Shown: positions 1 through 5,295 of the stretch, piece by piece
Position numbering within the stretch: position 1 is the first letter of the stretch
Layout of the letters: every line of letters starts with the position of its first letter
From: an uncultured Lachnospiraceae bacterium
GTDB taxonomy: Bacteria > Bacillota > Clostridia > Lachnospirales > Lachnospiraceae
Reading direction: 5' to 3'
NCBI GenBank assembly: GCA_902783735.1
Contig: CACZSE010000117.1
Coordinates: 1-6,713 of the forward strand
Length of the DNA stretch: 6,713 nucleotides
The notes under the pieces: model-generated
What the model saw: only the letters and a program-made list of their open reading frames with translations
Database searches by the model: none
What the model was told of the DNA's origin: nothing
Translations under genes and position numbers: made by a program

Positions 1-33
1 AAGCACCTTTAGGCGCCTTTGCCTTTTGATAAT

Positions 34-62
34 ATTATCACAGATATCGATATCTGTGCCAG
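34..62 (-). promoter_or_regulatory. leftward promoter with 20-bp palindrome in the spacer
   Basis: On the minus strand a -35-like CTGGCA (57-62) is followed after 17 bp by a -10-like GATAAT (34-39). The -10 is preceded by TGT, the extended -10 arrangement. A perfect 20-bp palindrome (39-58, core GATATCGATATC) fills the spacer exactly. This is where a dimeric repressor would exclude RNA polymerase. The start of transcription would be near 27, and an AAAGGTG sequence at the very edge (4-10) could be the ribosome binding site of a gene beginning off the window. A second palindrome, GATAATATTATC (28-39), abuts it. The promoter is inferred from motif matches and spacing; the palindrome is seen directly. 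Confidence 0.5.
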
Positions 63-137
63 TAATTTTGTAATTTGACGTTCAATAGAACAAAGAAAAA
101 ACTCGAAAATGTTATTCAAACCCGCATAAATACTGAC

Positions 138-172
138 AAAAATAACCCTCCGTGAACAAACGCGAAGGGTTA
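138..172 (-). terminator. intrinsic terminator after tRNA-Leu
   Basis: The minus-strand RNA forms UAACCCU (166-172) paired with AGGGUUA (143-149), extended inward by CGCG/CACG after one mismatch, with a six-base loop. The hairpin is followed directly by UUUUU (138-142). It lies 11 nt beyond the 3' end of the tRNA and is the first terminator met by transcripts from the promoter at 372-400. Confidence 0.85.
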
Positions 173-183
173 CATAACTTAAG

Positions 184-263
184 TGCGGATAACAGGACTT
201 GAACCTGCACGGTCTCCCACCAGAACCTAAATCTGGCGCGTCTGCCAATTCCGCCATATCCGC
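184..263 (-). tRNA. tRNA-Leu (anticodon UAG)
   Basis: Read on the minus strand, this 80-nt sequence folds into a class II tRNA. The acceptor stem is GCGGATA/TATCCGC with discriminator A. The D arm is GCG/CGC. The anticodon stem CCAGA/TCTGG encloses loop TTTAGGT, giving anticodon TAG, which reads CUN leucine codons. A long variable arm of about 11 nt and a T arm with loop TTCAAGT follow. The 3' CCA is not encoded, because the next bases are CTT, so it must be added by the CCA-adding enzyme. Transcription probably starts at the consensus promoter at 372-400 and passes through a broken partial copy of the same tRNA before reaching this gene. A terminator follows at 138-172. Confidence 0.96.
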
Positions 264-294
264 CTATTCCATATATACGACGCGCACATATTGC

Positions 295-357
295 ATCTGC
301 CGCGTCTGCCTGTTATTGCACCTTCGGTACAATAACCTTGATTTCCGCCATATCCGC
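295..357 (-). pseudogene. tRNA-Leu 5'-half remnant with D-loop hairpin insertion
   Basis: On the minus strand this copy begins with the same 15 bases as the intact tRNA-Leu 5' end (343-357 against 249-263). It then diverges for 32 nt (311-342) and resumes with 15 of 16 bases identical (295-310 against 231-246). The two T residues of the D-loop are replaced by the 32-nt segment. That segment holds an 11-bp hairpin (312-336; GUUAUUGUACC/GGUGCAAUAAC, loop GAA). After the 5' strand of the anticodon stem the similarity ends, and no anticodon, variable arm or T arm follows, so it cannot be a working tRNA. It lies 31 bp upstream of the intact tRNA and immediately downstream of the promoter. It may be a decayed tandem copy or a tRNA-mimic leader. 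Confidence 0.75.
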
Positions 358-371
358 AAAAAACAAAATTT

Positions 372-400
372 ATTATACTAATTTAGCATTTCACTGTCAA
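372..400 (-). promoter_or_regulatory. consensus promoter for the tRNA-Leu unit
   Basis: On the minus strand TTGACA (395-400) is followed after exactly 17 bp by TATAAT (372-377), a perfect housekeeping-sigma promoter. The predicted start is near 365, about 8 nt before the tRNA remnant. The -35 box contains the TGA stop codon of the upstream MATE gene (397-399). A promoter of this strength is typical of stable RNA genes. Confidence 0.88.
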
Positions 401-1764
401 ACCTTACTTATTATCTCACGGTTTATCTTAATAAGGAAAAGTGTCGTTACCGTGAAGCTCATTATCTCGGCGATTGGGAAGGACCACCATACATTGTTTA
501 CCTCTCCGGTCAGACTCAGTAAATATGCAACCGGCAAAAGGACCACCACCTGTCGCATTATTGAATTTATCATGCTGTAGACCGCTCTTCCGAGAGCCTG
601 GAATACCGAACCAATGATGATACAAAATGCTGCTATCGGGAAGTGTACGCTAATGATACGCAGAGCCGGAATGCCCATGCTCATCATATGATCCGATGCC
701 GCAAATAAAAGCAAAAGCTTATCCGTAAAGAGCCAGAAGGCCAATGTTCCCGCAGACATGATGATCAGAGCATATAAAACGGAATACTTAATGGTATCGA
801 TCATTCTCTGACGCTCTTTTGCTCCGTAGTTAAATGCCAGTACGGGGACCATGCCGTTATTAAGACCAAACACAGGCATAAAGACGAAGCTCTGCAACTT
901 GAAGTACACTCCGAATACAGCTGTTGCGGTTGATGAGAATGCTATCAGGATCTTATTCAGGCCGTATACCATCACGGAACCTATAGACTGCATGATGATT
1001 GAAGGAAGACCTACAGAATATATCTTTCCAATGATCTCTCTGTCGGGTCTGAATCCGGCAAATCTGATCTGTATTTCCTTATTTACCTTTATATTGAGGA
1101 TATAAGAAAAGATCGCGGCTACAATCTGTCCGGCTACCGTAGCCAAAGCTGCACCCTTGACACCCAGAGCAGGCATTCCAAAGAGTCCGAAGATAAGTAT
1201 CGGATCAAGGATCAGATTGATCACGGCTCCTGTTGTCTGCGTGATCATTGTACATAAGGTCCTGCCGGTAGACTGAAGAAGTCTCTCAAATATAAATTGA
1301 TAATATATGCCAAATGACATGCAGCATACTATCGTCAGATAATCAACTCCGTATCCGATAATATCCGGGTCTGTTGTCTGACTCATGTAAAATGGTTTAA
1401 CGGCGAGCAAACCTACAAATACAAATATGATAAAGTTTATCAGTGACAGAAAAATGCCGTTCATGGCGGCTTTATTAACATTCTCATAATCCTTCTCGCC
1501 GAGCGATTTTGAGAGTATGGCATTTACACCTACGCCCATACCGCCTCCGAGGGCGATCATGATGGACTGTATGGGGAATGCCAGAGAGACCGCTGTGAGT
1601 GCATTTTCACTTATTCTGGATACAAATATGGAATCTACAACATTGTATAATGCCTGAACAAGCATTGAAGCCATGATGGGAAGGGACATTCCGAGCAACA
1701 GCCTGTTTATCGGCAAAATGCCCATCTTATTTTCTTCGATAGTGTTTTCCTGTGTCTGTGACAT
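397..1764 (-). CDS. MATE family multidrug/Na+ efflux transporter
   Basis: This 455-residue inner-membrane protein has the length and two-fold repeated twelve-helix organisation of the multidrug and toxic compound extrusion family. Members export cationic drugs or metabolites in exchange for Na+ or H+. The N-terminal half carries the family's Gly-rich stretch and following basic loop (about residues 73-94, GGGMGVGV then LGEKDYE). The second half has the matching NNGMVPVLAFNYGAKE segment and a late ALGRAVYSM motif. It resembles the MepA-like branch common in Clostridia, but the substrate cannot be read from sequence. The start is supported by AAGAAGGA about 7 nt upstream on the minus strand. 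A promoter lies at 1800-1827. No terminator is visible before the tRNA promoter, which overlaps the stop codon, so read-through into the tRNA unit is possible. Confidence 0.93.
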   Translation of the reverse strand: MSQTQENTIEENKMGILPINRLLLGMSLPIMASMLVQALYNVVDSIFVSRISENALTAVSLAFPIQSIMIALGGGMGVGVNAILSKSLGEKDYENVNKAAMNGIFLSLINFIIFVFVGLLAVKPFYMSQTTDPDIIGYGVDYLTIVCCMSFGIYYQFIFERLLQSTGRTLCTMITQTTGAVINLILDPILIFGLFGMPALGVKGAALATVAGQIVAAIFSYILNIKVNKEIQIRFAGFRPDREIIGKIYSVGLPSIIMQSIGSVMVYGLNKILIAFSSTATAVFGVYFKLQSFVFMPVFGLNNGMVPVLAFNYGAKERQRMIDTIKYSVLYALIIMSAGTLAFWLFTDKLLLLFAASDHMMSMGIPALRIISVHFPIAAFCIIIGSVFQALGRAVYSMINSIMRQVVVLLPVAYLLSLTGEVNNVWWSFPIAEIMSFTVTTLFLIKINREIISKV

Positions 1765-1799
1765 AAATAATCCTTCTTAATCAAACCAATACTTATAGT

Positions 1800-1827
1800 A
1801 TTATACATATTTTCATATAATAATCAA
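1800..1827 (-). promoter_or_regulatory. promoter for the MATE gene
   Basis: On the minus strand TTGATT (1822-1827), a 16-bp spacer and TATAAT (1800-1805) precede the MATE start codon by about 35 bp. The -10 matches the consensus perfectly and the -35 matches at 4 of 6. The surrounding sequence is AT-rich. There is no convincing terminator between the flavin reductase stop (1919) and this site; only weak hairpins without a U-tract are seen. Confidence 0.6.
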
Positions 1828-1918
1828 CAAGCTCATAATTATATGGTCAGGCATTACTCTTAATGAATGTTCGGTCATCGTCAGAAACACATTTCACACG
1901 TATGCTTTGTCGTCAGTT

Positions 1919-2488
1919 CTATACAAAATCTCCGATCTTTCCAAGCATGCTCCCCAGGCTGTGATATCTTCCCGAATATATGACGGGATCAAGGATCGTA
2001 AGATCAACATCGAATGTATCCTTGCAGGATAGTCTTTCATCTATTTGAATATTTCGGATATAACAGAAAAAAGTTGTAGAATCCCCCGTTTCAACAGAGT
2101 TTTTAACTTCACATTCATATACCCACGGGCTATCATCAAGCGTTGGAACATCCAGCACCTTTCCACGACTTACGCCATAGTTCATATCGTTCTTTTTTCC
2201 GTCTTTTGAATGCTTAGAGCCAAGATAATCCATTAAGGGCAGCATGTCCGTATTCACAAGATTTGCGCTGAACAACCCGTTTCTTATCACATTCTGTTTG
2301 GTCGCCTTTGTCCCGGACATGCTTATTATCAGCAGATAACCGTCACCTTCCTCGTGTGTAACACTTAACCAGGTAATGGGTGCAAAGTTATATGAGTTAT
2401 CTTCATTATTTGTTCCGATTATAAATGCCGGCTGCACACACATCGAATATACCGGTTCAACCGATCTTCTTTTCATCTTCTGTAGCAT
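1919..2488 (-). CDS. flavin reductase family protein (FMN-binding split barrel)
   Basis: This 189-residue cytoplasmic protein looks like the flavin reductase-like family, whose members bind FMN in a split beta-barrel and often supply reduced flavin or act as small oxidoreductases. Visible family features are the N-terminal beta strand pair with a PAFIIGT segment (20-26), NFAPITW (34-40), the central TKQNVIRNGLFSANL segment (63-77) and a C-terminal strand region ending in DPVIYSGRYHSLG. The length is usual for the family. The start has a GGGGG-containing ribosome binding site 10 nt upstream; Met5 is a less supported alternative. A small hairpin (AAGGT/ACCTT) lies in the leader. The gene is divergent from the XRE regulator at 2640, so that regulator may control it, though nothing proves this. 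The physiological substrate is unknown. Confidence 0.85.
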   Translation of the reverse strand: MLQKMKRRSVEPVYSMCVQPAFIIGTNNEDNSYNFAPITWLSVTHEEGDGYLLIISMSGTKATKQNVIRNGLFSANLVNTDMLPLMDYLGSKHSKDGKKNDMNYGVSRGKVLDVPTLDDSPWVYECEVKNSVETGDSTTFFCYIRNIQIDERLSCKDTFDVDLTILDPVIYSGRYHSLGSMLGKIGDFV

Positions 2489-2547
2489 TCTTCTTTTACC
2501 CCCTTTAGTTCAAGGTTTTCCGACCTTTTGATCTTATACGTAAGCAT

Positions 2548-2574
2548 ATTATAGCAAAAAAATTAGTTTGCAAA
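2548..2574 (-). promoter_or_regulatory. probable promoter for the flavin reductase gene
   Basis: The minus strand carries TATAAT (2548-2553), preceded after 15 bp by TTTGCA (2569-2574), a weak -35 match at short spacing. The -35 candidate is half of the inverted repeat TTTGCA-AA-TGCAAA (2567-2580), so binding at that repeat would affect this promoter. The -10 is convincing and the -35 is not. Confidence 0.4.
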
Positions 2575-2580
2575 TGCAAA
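2567..2580. promoter_or_regulatory. inverted repeat between divergent promoters
   Basis: The perfect inverted repeat TTTGCA-AA-TGCAAA lies 6 bp upstream of the -35 of the rightward XRE promoter and overlaps the upstream part of the leftward flavin reductase promoter. Its position suits an operator shared by both genes. The binding protein is unknown; the neighbouring XRE protein is the obvious candidate. Confidence 0.4.
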
Positions 2581-2586
2581 ATATAG

Positions 2587-2615
2587 TTGACAACATGACA
2601 AATGTAATGTATAGT
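2587..2615 (+). promoter_or_regulatory. promoter for the XRE/membrane-protein pair, with overlapping operator-like repeat
   Basis: TTGACA (2587-2592), a 17-bp spacer and TATAGT (2610-2615) form a near-consensus promoter 25 bp before the XRE start codon. The inverted repeat ATGTA-TAGTG-TACAT (2607-2621) covers the -10, and a smaller one, ACAT-GACAA-ATGT (2593-2605), lies in the spacer. This arrangement fits negative autoregulation by the encoded XRE protein. The promoter is strongly supported; autoregulation is inferred. Confidence 0.78.
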
Positions 2616-2639
2616 GTACATATCAGGAGGATATGTTGC

Positions 2640-2855
2640 ATGCGAAACCTAAAAATGAAATTCAGAAGGATAGAATTGGACATGTCTCAGACAGAACTGG
2701 CACAAAAAGCCGGAGTGACGAGACAGACGATCGGCCTGATCGAATCGGGGGATTTTAATCCATCAATAAAGCTATGTGTTCAAATATGCAGAGCACTTGG
2801 CGTAACACTAAATGATTTATTCTGGGAGGAAGATGAAAATGAAAAAGACAACTAA
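2640..2855 (+). CDS. small XRE-family helix-turn-helix regulator
   Basis: This 71-residue protein is almost entirely a Cro/C1-type DNA-binding domain: MSQTELAQKAGVTRQTIGLIESG at about residues 15-37 is the helix-turn-helix, with recognition helix around TRQTIGLIE. PSIKLCVQICRALGVTLNDLFW then gives the last helices, followed by a short acidic tail. Such minimal regulators are common in Firmicutes and usually work as dimers on a single operator, often beside a membrane protein gene. The start at 2640 is chosen because AGGAGG (2625-2630) lies 9 nt upstream. A longer in-frame opening from 2568 would span the promoter and lacks a ribosome site. The stop overlaps the next gene by 17 nt, so the two are co-translated. 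It probably represses its own promoter at 2587-2615. Confidence 0.92.
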   Translation: MRNLKMKFRRIELDMSQTELAQKAGVTRQTIGLIESGDFNPSIKLCVQICRALGVTLNDLFWEEDENEKDN

Positions 2856-3297
2856 CGTATTGGACGAAAGACAGGAAGCTGATTTATTGCAGATCGAACG
2901 TACCGGATGCTGGCTGGCGTTCTGGGGACTGCTTATCTCCATCATGGTACAGACCATTCTTGGCGTATCGGACATTACCGGCGAATGGATCATATTCATG
3001 TGTCTGTGCTTATATATCGTAATAGAATGTTTACGCAAGGGTATCTGGTCAAGAAGCTTTAATCCGAGTGCCAAGAGCAATGTGATCGCTTCTTTGCTTG
3101 GATCTGTTGTATTCGGCATAGTAGTCGGACTCACTGCTTACATGAGAAAGCCGGAAGCTTGGAAGGTTGCGATCGGCTGCGGAGCTTTTACATTTGTAAT
3201 GCTCTTTGTCATCCTGTTCATCACGTTAAGCTTTACGGCTTCGGCATTTAAGAAGCAGGAAGAAAAACTGAATGCGGAGCCTGATGAGGATCTGTAA
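2839..3297 (+). CDS. four-helix membrane protein, DUF6773-like partner of the XRE regulator
   Basis: This 152-residue inner-membrane protein has a conserved-looking soluble N-terminus (NVLDERQEADLLQIE) and four hydrophobic helices beginning at about CWLAFWGLLISIMVQ, WIIFMCLCLYIVIE, VIASLLGSVVFGIVVGL and FTFVMLFVILFITL. An acidic C-terminus follows. It matches my recollection of the DUF6773 family, which has no known biochemical role. GGGAGGA (2824-2830), inside the XRE gene, places the start at 2839 with an 8-nt spacer. The in-frame ATG at 2833 is too close to it, and the opening at 2812 has no ribosome site. The 17-nt overlap with the regulator points to translational coupling and a shared function, perhaps membrane sensing or sequestration of the regulator. 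That role is inferred from context only. Confidence 0.85.
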   Translation: MKKTTNVLDERQEADLLQIERTGCWLAFWGLLISIMVQTILGVSDITGEWIIFMCLCLYIVIECLRKGIWSRSFNPSAKSNVIASLLGSVVFGIVVGLTAYMRKPEAWKVAIGCGAFTFVMLFVILFITLSFTASAFKKQEEKLNAEPDEDL

Positions 3298-3314
3298 ACT
3301 TTAAGACATATTTA

Positions 3315-3343
3315 AAGGCGGCGTAGCTCAACTACGCCGCCTT
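3315..3343. terminator. GC-rich hairpin between convergent genes
   Basis: A perfect 12-bp stem (AAGGCGGCGTAG at 3315-3326 with its complement at 3332-3343) encloses the loop CTCAA. It lies 17 bp after the membrane protein stop and about 50 bp beyond the PrsW stop on the other strand. The trailing T-tract is short on both strands (TTGTT rightward, TTTAAAT leftward), so it probably acts as a bidirectional terminator or 3'-end stabiliser of modest efficiency. Confidence 0.65.
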
Positions 3344-3350
3344 GTTCATG

Positions 3351-3420
3351 GTGACAGGCACGTTCACACTTTGTTCACAGTGACAGGCACCTTCACATTT
3401 CGTTCACAGTGACAGGCACC
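3351..3420 (+). repeat. 29-bp tandem repeat element, copy A (2.4 units)
   Basis: Two full 29-bp units (3351-3379, 3380-3408) and a 12-bp partial unit (3409-3420) follow the pattern GTGACAGGCAC, then G or C, then TTCACA, a variable five bases, and TTCACA. The junction between units contains the short palindrome TCACAGTGA. This copy matches the one at 5397-5466 at 66 of 70 positions, including the same G-then-C order in the two units. The whole block was therefore copied as one piece. On the minus strand it runs through the last codons and stop of the PrsW gene, encoding VPVTVNEM. No transposase lies nearby. Confidence 0.93.
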
Positions 3421-4127
3421 ACCATGAACTTATCGTTTTTTGACGCCTTCTTTACTAACTTGAGTGACAGAACGAACTCAACTATGACCACTACTATCCA
3501 TAACAGGAATCCGAAGGTGGTCACTCCGCTGCCCACAACCTCTTCATCGAACGATATGAGACAGTCGTATATCCCGTGGAAAAGTATCGGGACCAAGAGG
3601 GTACAAAACTTATTTCTACGCATGGCCGGTCTGTTCCCTTCAATCTCAGCCTGTTTTGCCTTACTGTAGAAATAACCCATAAACACCGCATCGTACGCAT
3701 GTCCCGGGACGGCTGTAAACATTCTCATGACAGCAGTTGAAAGATCGCCGTCCAACACATACAAAATATTTTCAAACGTTGCAAAACCAAGCGATACAAA
3801 AACCGCATATATTATTCCATCAAACGTGCAGTTAAATTCCTGCGATTTCCAGGTCTTAAACTTAAGAGCCAGATACTTAAACAATTCCTCCGAAAATGCG
3901 GCCACCAAAAATCCGTCAAGGATCGCATACCCTACCGAGCCCTCCACATAGGAAGCCTCAAATATTGCTTCCAAAACATTTTCCAGAAGTATAACAGGGG
4001 CAATGATGACCACTCCCCACCAAAAGCATTTAAACAGGATACGCCCGGATTCCTTTTCTCTTGTATCCTTCTTGTAGATATAGACCATCAGAAATATCGT
4101 CGGTATTATTGCCAGCGTAAATAACAT
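3393..4127 (-). CDS. PrsW-family intramembrane metalloprotease
   Basis: This 244-residue polytopic membrane protein carries the PrsW signature. It has EE with a following Lys (EELFK, 80-84), FxxxEN (GFATFEN, about 114-120), a conserved His in PGHAYDAVFMGYFY (His143) and a second His in FHGIYD (His184). In Bacillus subtilis PrsW cleaves the anti-sigma factor RsiW to release sigma-W. Related proteins belong to the Abi/CAAX protease superfamily, using these Glu and His residues for metal binding. No sigma or anti-sigma gene lies in the window, so the substrate is unknown. The start at 4127 has GAGGG about 6 nt upstream. The final eight or so residues (VPVTVNEM) and the stop codon are encoded by the tandem repeat element at 3351-3420. 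The native end was probably near KKASKND. Confidence 0.92.
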   Translation of the reverse strand: MLFTLAIIPTIFLMVYIYKKDTREKESGRILFKCFWWGVVIIAPVILLENVLEAIFEASYVEGSVGYAILDGFLVAAFSEELFKYLALKFKTWKSQEFNCTFDGIIYAVFVSLGFATFENILYVLDGDLSTAVMRMFTAVPGHAYDAVFMGYFYSKAKQAEIEGNRPAMRRNKFCTLLVPILFHGIYDCLISFDEEVVGSGVTTFGFLLWIVVVIVEFVLSLKLVKKASKNDKFMVVPVTVNEM

Positions 4128-4229
4128 ATCCTTCCCTCATCTTTCATGTTTTGTGTTTAAACTCAATCAGATATATTATATATCAGAGATGGGGGTTTTT
4201 GTTTATTTATTTACATAAAAAACGGCAAC

Positions 4230-4266
4230 AAAAAAGGCCTCACACTAATTAATTAGCGCGAAGCCT
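4230..4266 (-). terminator. intrinsic terminator of the EF-hand microprotein gene
   Basis: The minus-strand RNA pairs AGGCUUCGCGCUAA (from 4266) with its partner ending AGGCCU (4235) through about 13 base pairs including G-U pairs. The loop lies in the UAAUUAAUUA stretch. UUUUUU (4230-4235) follows directly. The hairpin begins 14 nt after the stop of the small gene at 4280. Confidence 0.88.
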
Positions 4267-4279
4267 CGGCTCTTTCTTA

Positions 4280-4435
4280 TCAATCATCCGTTTCCCAATC
4301 GGGATCATCGTCAATCTCTGATCTTTTTGCGTTTTCTTCCACCATCATTGTGCTGATAAGAATATCATCCTGCCAGTCTGTCCTTCCGTCAAGGTTCATG
4401 TCGATACCGAATAAGCTTTCTTCATAATATCCCAT
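4280..4435 (-). CDS. 51-residue acidic microprotein with an EF-hand/dockerin-like loop
   Basis: The minus strand encodes a 51-residue protein starting MGYYEESLFG and ending DDDPDWETDD. Residues 12-23 (DMNLDGRTDWQD) match a calcium-binding EF-hand or dockerin loop, with Asp/Asn/Asp at positions 1, 3 and 5, Gly at 6, Asp at 9 and Asp at 12. It has no signal peptide or membrane segment and is strongly acidic, with a low-complexity Asp/Glu tail. AGGAGG lies 8 nt before the ATG, a TATAAT lies about 65 bp upstream at 4502-4507, and a strong terminator follows, so it is a complete single-gene unit. Similar short proteins with a D-x-N-x-D-G segment occur in Lachnospiraceae without known function; I rely on memory for that. 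Calcium binding is inferred. Confidence 0.82.
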   Translation of the reverse strand: MGYYEESLFGIDMNLDGRTDWQDDILISTMMVEENAKRSEIDDDPDWETDD

Positions 4436-4501
4436 TTTGCTTTCCTCCTGTTACCTGTTCCCACACTCATTCAAAGAGTTTCCATTAATTTTTATGATAC
4501 T

Positions 4502-4507
4502 ATTATA
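4502..4507 (-). promoter_or_regulatory. -10 element for the EF-hand microprotein gene
   Basis: The minus strand reads TATAAT here, about 65 bp before the small gene's start codon. The -35 region at 17-bp spacing (TTTTCT) is a poor match, so the promoter may depend on an activator. A TTTTGAACA sequence sits immediately upstream, resembling the repeats at 5254-5283. Confidence 0.4.
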
Positions 4508-4585
4508 TCTGTTCAAAATCTTACAGAAAATATTAACAGTAACAAGATAAGGCTCTTTATTTTACCTATCTTACATAAAAAGCCC

Positions 4586-4783
4586 TCAGTCTTTCATGAT
4601 CTTTTTTAAAGCCTTTATATACGAATCTGTTTCCCTGTTGATCTTTTCAAGGATCTTTTTCTCGTCTTTATCGGTCTTGCCGTCATCTTTCGCGGATGCT
4701 ATCAAACATGTATTCTTAAAGTTCTCAGCGACCTGAATCTGATTTACGATCTGCATTTCCAGCCAACTGTTGTTTATTGCCAT
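4586..4783 (-). CDS. 65-residue charged protein of unknown function
   Basis: I do not recognise a named family. The protein is a soluble, mostly helical chain: an N-terminal amphipathic part (NNSWLEMQIVNQIQVAENFKN), a short Cys-Leu-Ile segment, then a Lys/Asp/Glu-rich helix (DDGKTDKDEKKILEKINRE) ending in KALKKIMKD. It has no signal peptide, membrane helix or metal motif. AGGG lies 8 nt before the ATG. The gene starts 25 nt after the SCP2-domain gene on the same strand, with no terminator between, so the two are probably one transcript. A real gene is likely from the ribosome site, spacing and protein-like composition. An imperfect hairpin at 4544-4572 beyond its stop lacks a U-tract. Confidence 0.7.
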   Translation of the reverse strand: MAINNSWLEMQIVNQIQVAENFKNTCLIASAKDDGKTDKDEKKILEKINRETDSYIKALKKIMKD

Positions 4784-4807
4784 CGCATTTACCCTGTTGT
4801 ATTTTCA

Positions 4808-5125
4808 TTATTTAAGAAGGTTTGAAAACTCAAGGGCTTTGCCCAAGTCTCCGTCAACTTTGATCTTTCCCGTCGTGTAACCGAGTACCGGATCGAGCTT
4901 TCCATCGATCAGCTTGTTAAAGTTGGTGATATTCATTGTGATCGCACAGTTTCTGTCATGATAGTCGTAAGGCTCTACATTGATCCGGTTATCCTTGACT
5001 TCCACGTAGAATACTCCGTTTTCCTTGCCCTCGATATTGATCTGAACCGCAAGGAAATCTCTTCCTGTTGCATCTACCCTGCCTGCCAGTTTTCTTACTT
5101 TTGTTACAAGTTCATCAAATGTCAT
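4808..5125 (-). CDS. SCP2 sterol-binding domain protein
   Basis: This 105-residue protein consists of a single SCP2 domain, the fold of sterol carrier protein 2, which binds lipids or other hydrophobic ligands in an internal tunnel. The typical pattern is visible: an N-terminal helix (MTFDELVTKVRKL), beta strands (FLAVQINIEG, GVFYVEVKDNRINV), a region CAITMNITNFNKLIDGKLDP, and the closing GKIKVDGDLGKALEFSNLL. Bacterial stand-alone versions are common in Clostridia, and their ligands are unknown. The start at 5125 is preferred because AAGGGG lies 7 nt upstream; the ATG two codons earlier (5131) would touch the ribosome site. A TATAAT at 5176-5181 on the minus strand is the probable -10, but its -35 is weak. 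The 65-residue gene follows in the same operon. Confidence 0.85.
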   Translation of the reverse strand: MTFDELVTKVRKLAGRVDATGRDFLAVQINIEGKENGVFYVEVKDNRINVEPYDYHDRNCAITMNITNFNKLIDGKLDPVLGYTTGKIKVDGDLGKALEFSNLLK

Positions 5126-5175
5126 ATCCATTCCCCTTTCTTAAAAAATCAAAGTTTTCAAGTGCCTATACTGTG

Positions 5176-5181
5176 ATTATA
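5176..5181 (-). promoter_or_regulatory. -10 element for the SCP2 operon
   Basis: The minus strand reads TATAAT (in GTTTATAATC), about 50 bp before the SCP2 start. The best -35 candidates at 16-17 bp spacing (TTATCT or TTTATC) match only three of six bases. Confidence 0.4.
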
Positions 5182-5253
5182 AACCTAATTCGGCGATAGA
5201 TAAATAATCCGGATTGAAAGTTTCTTAATGAAATAATCATTTTTTCTTTATGA

Positions 5254-5289
5254 TTTGAACACGGTTTGGACACATTTTGAAGGTATAGT
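5254..5289 (+). promoter_or_regulatory. activator-type promoter with three 11-bp repeats
   Basis: The sequences TTTGAACACGG, TTTGGACACAT and TTTGAAGG start at 5254, 5265 and 5276, exactly 11 bp apart. The third runs into a -10 box, TATAGT (5284-5289). No normal -35 is present. Direct repeats with 11-bp spacing in place of a -35 are the known hallmark of promoters activated by OmpR/PhoB-type response regulators. That link is inferred; no such regulator is encoded in the window. Confidence 0.55.
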
Positions 5290-5295
5290 AAAAGC

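Noticed and set aside
9..257. 82-codon open frame on the minus strand
   Set aside because: It starts inside the tRNA-Leu gene, runs through its terminator and over the leftward promoter, has no ribosome site and no protein-like character.
1765..1918. Terminator or small gene between flavin reductase and MATE
   Set aside because: Only weak stems (AATGT/ACATT, CATTA/TAATG) without U-tracts, and no frame with a ribosome site; just the MATE promoter is supported.
2568..2639. Longer N-terminus for the XRE regulator
   Set aside because: The extra codons begin at a TTG and cover the -35, -10 and ribosome binding site; the ATG at 2640 with AGGAGG fits the family N-terminus.
3351..3420. CRISPR array
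   Set aside because: The 29-bp units are directly adjacent with no unique spacers, and only 2.4 units exist at each of two sites.
4544..4572. Terminator after the 65-residue gene
   Set aside because: The stem AAGATAAGG/CCTATCTT has a bulge and a 12-base loop, and no U-tract follows on either strand.
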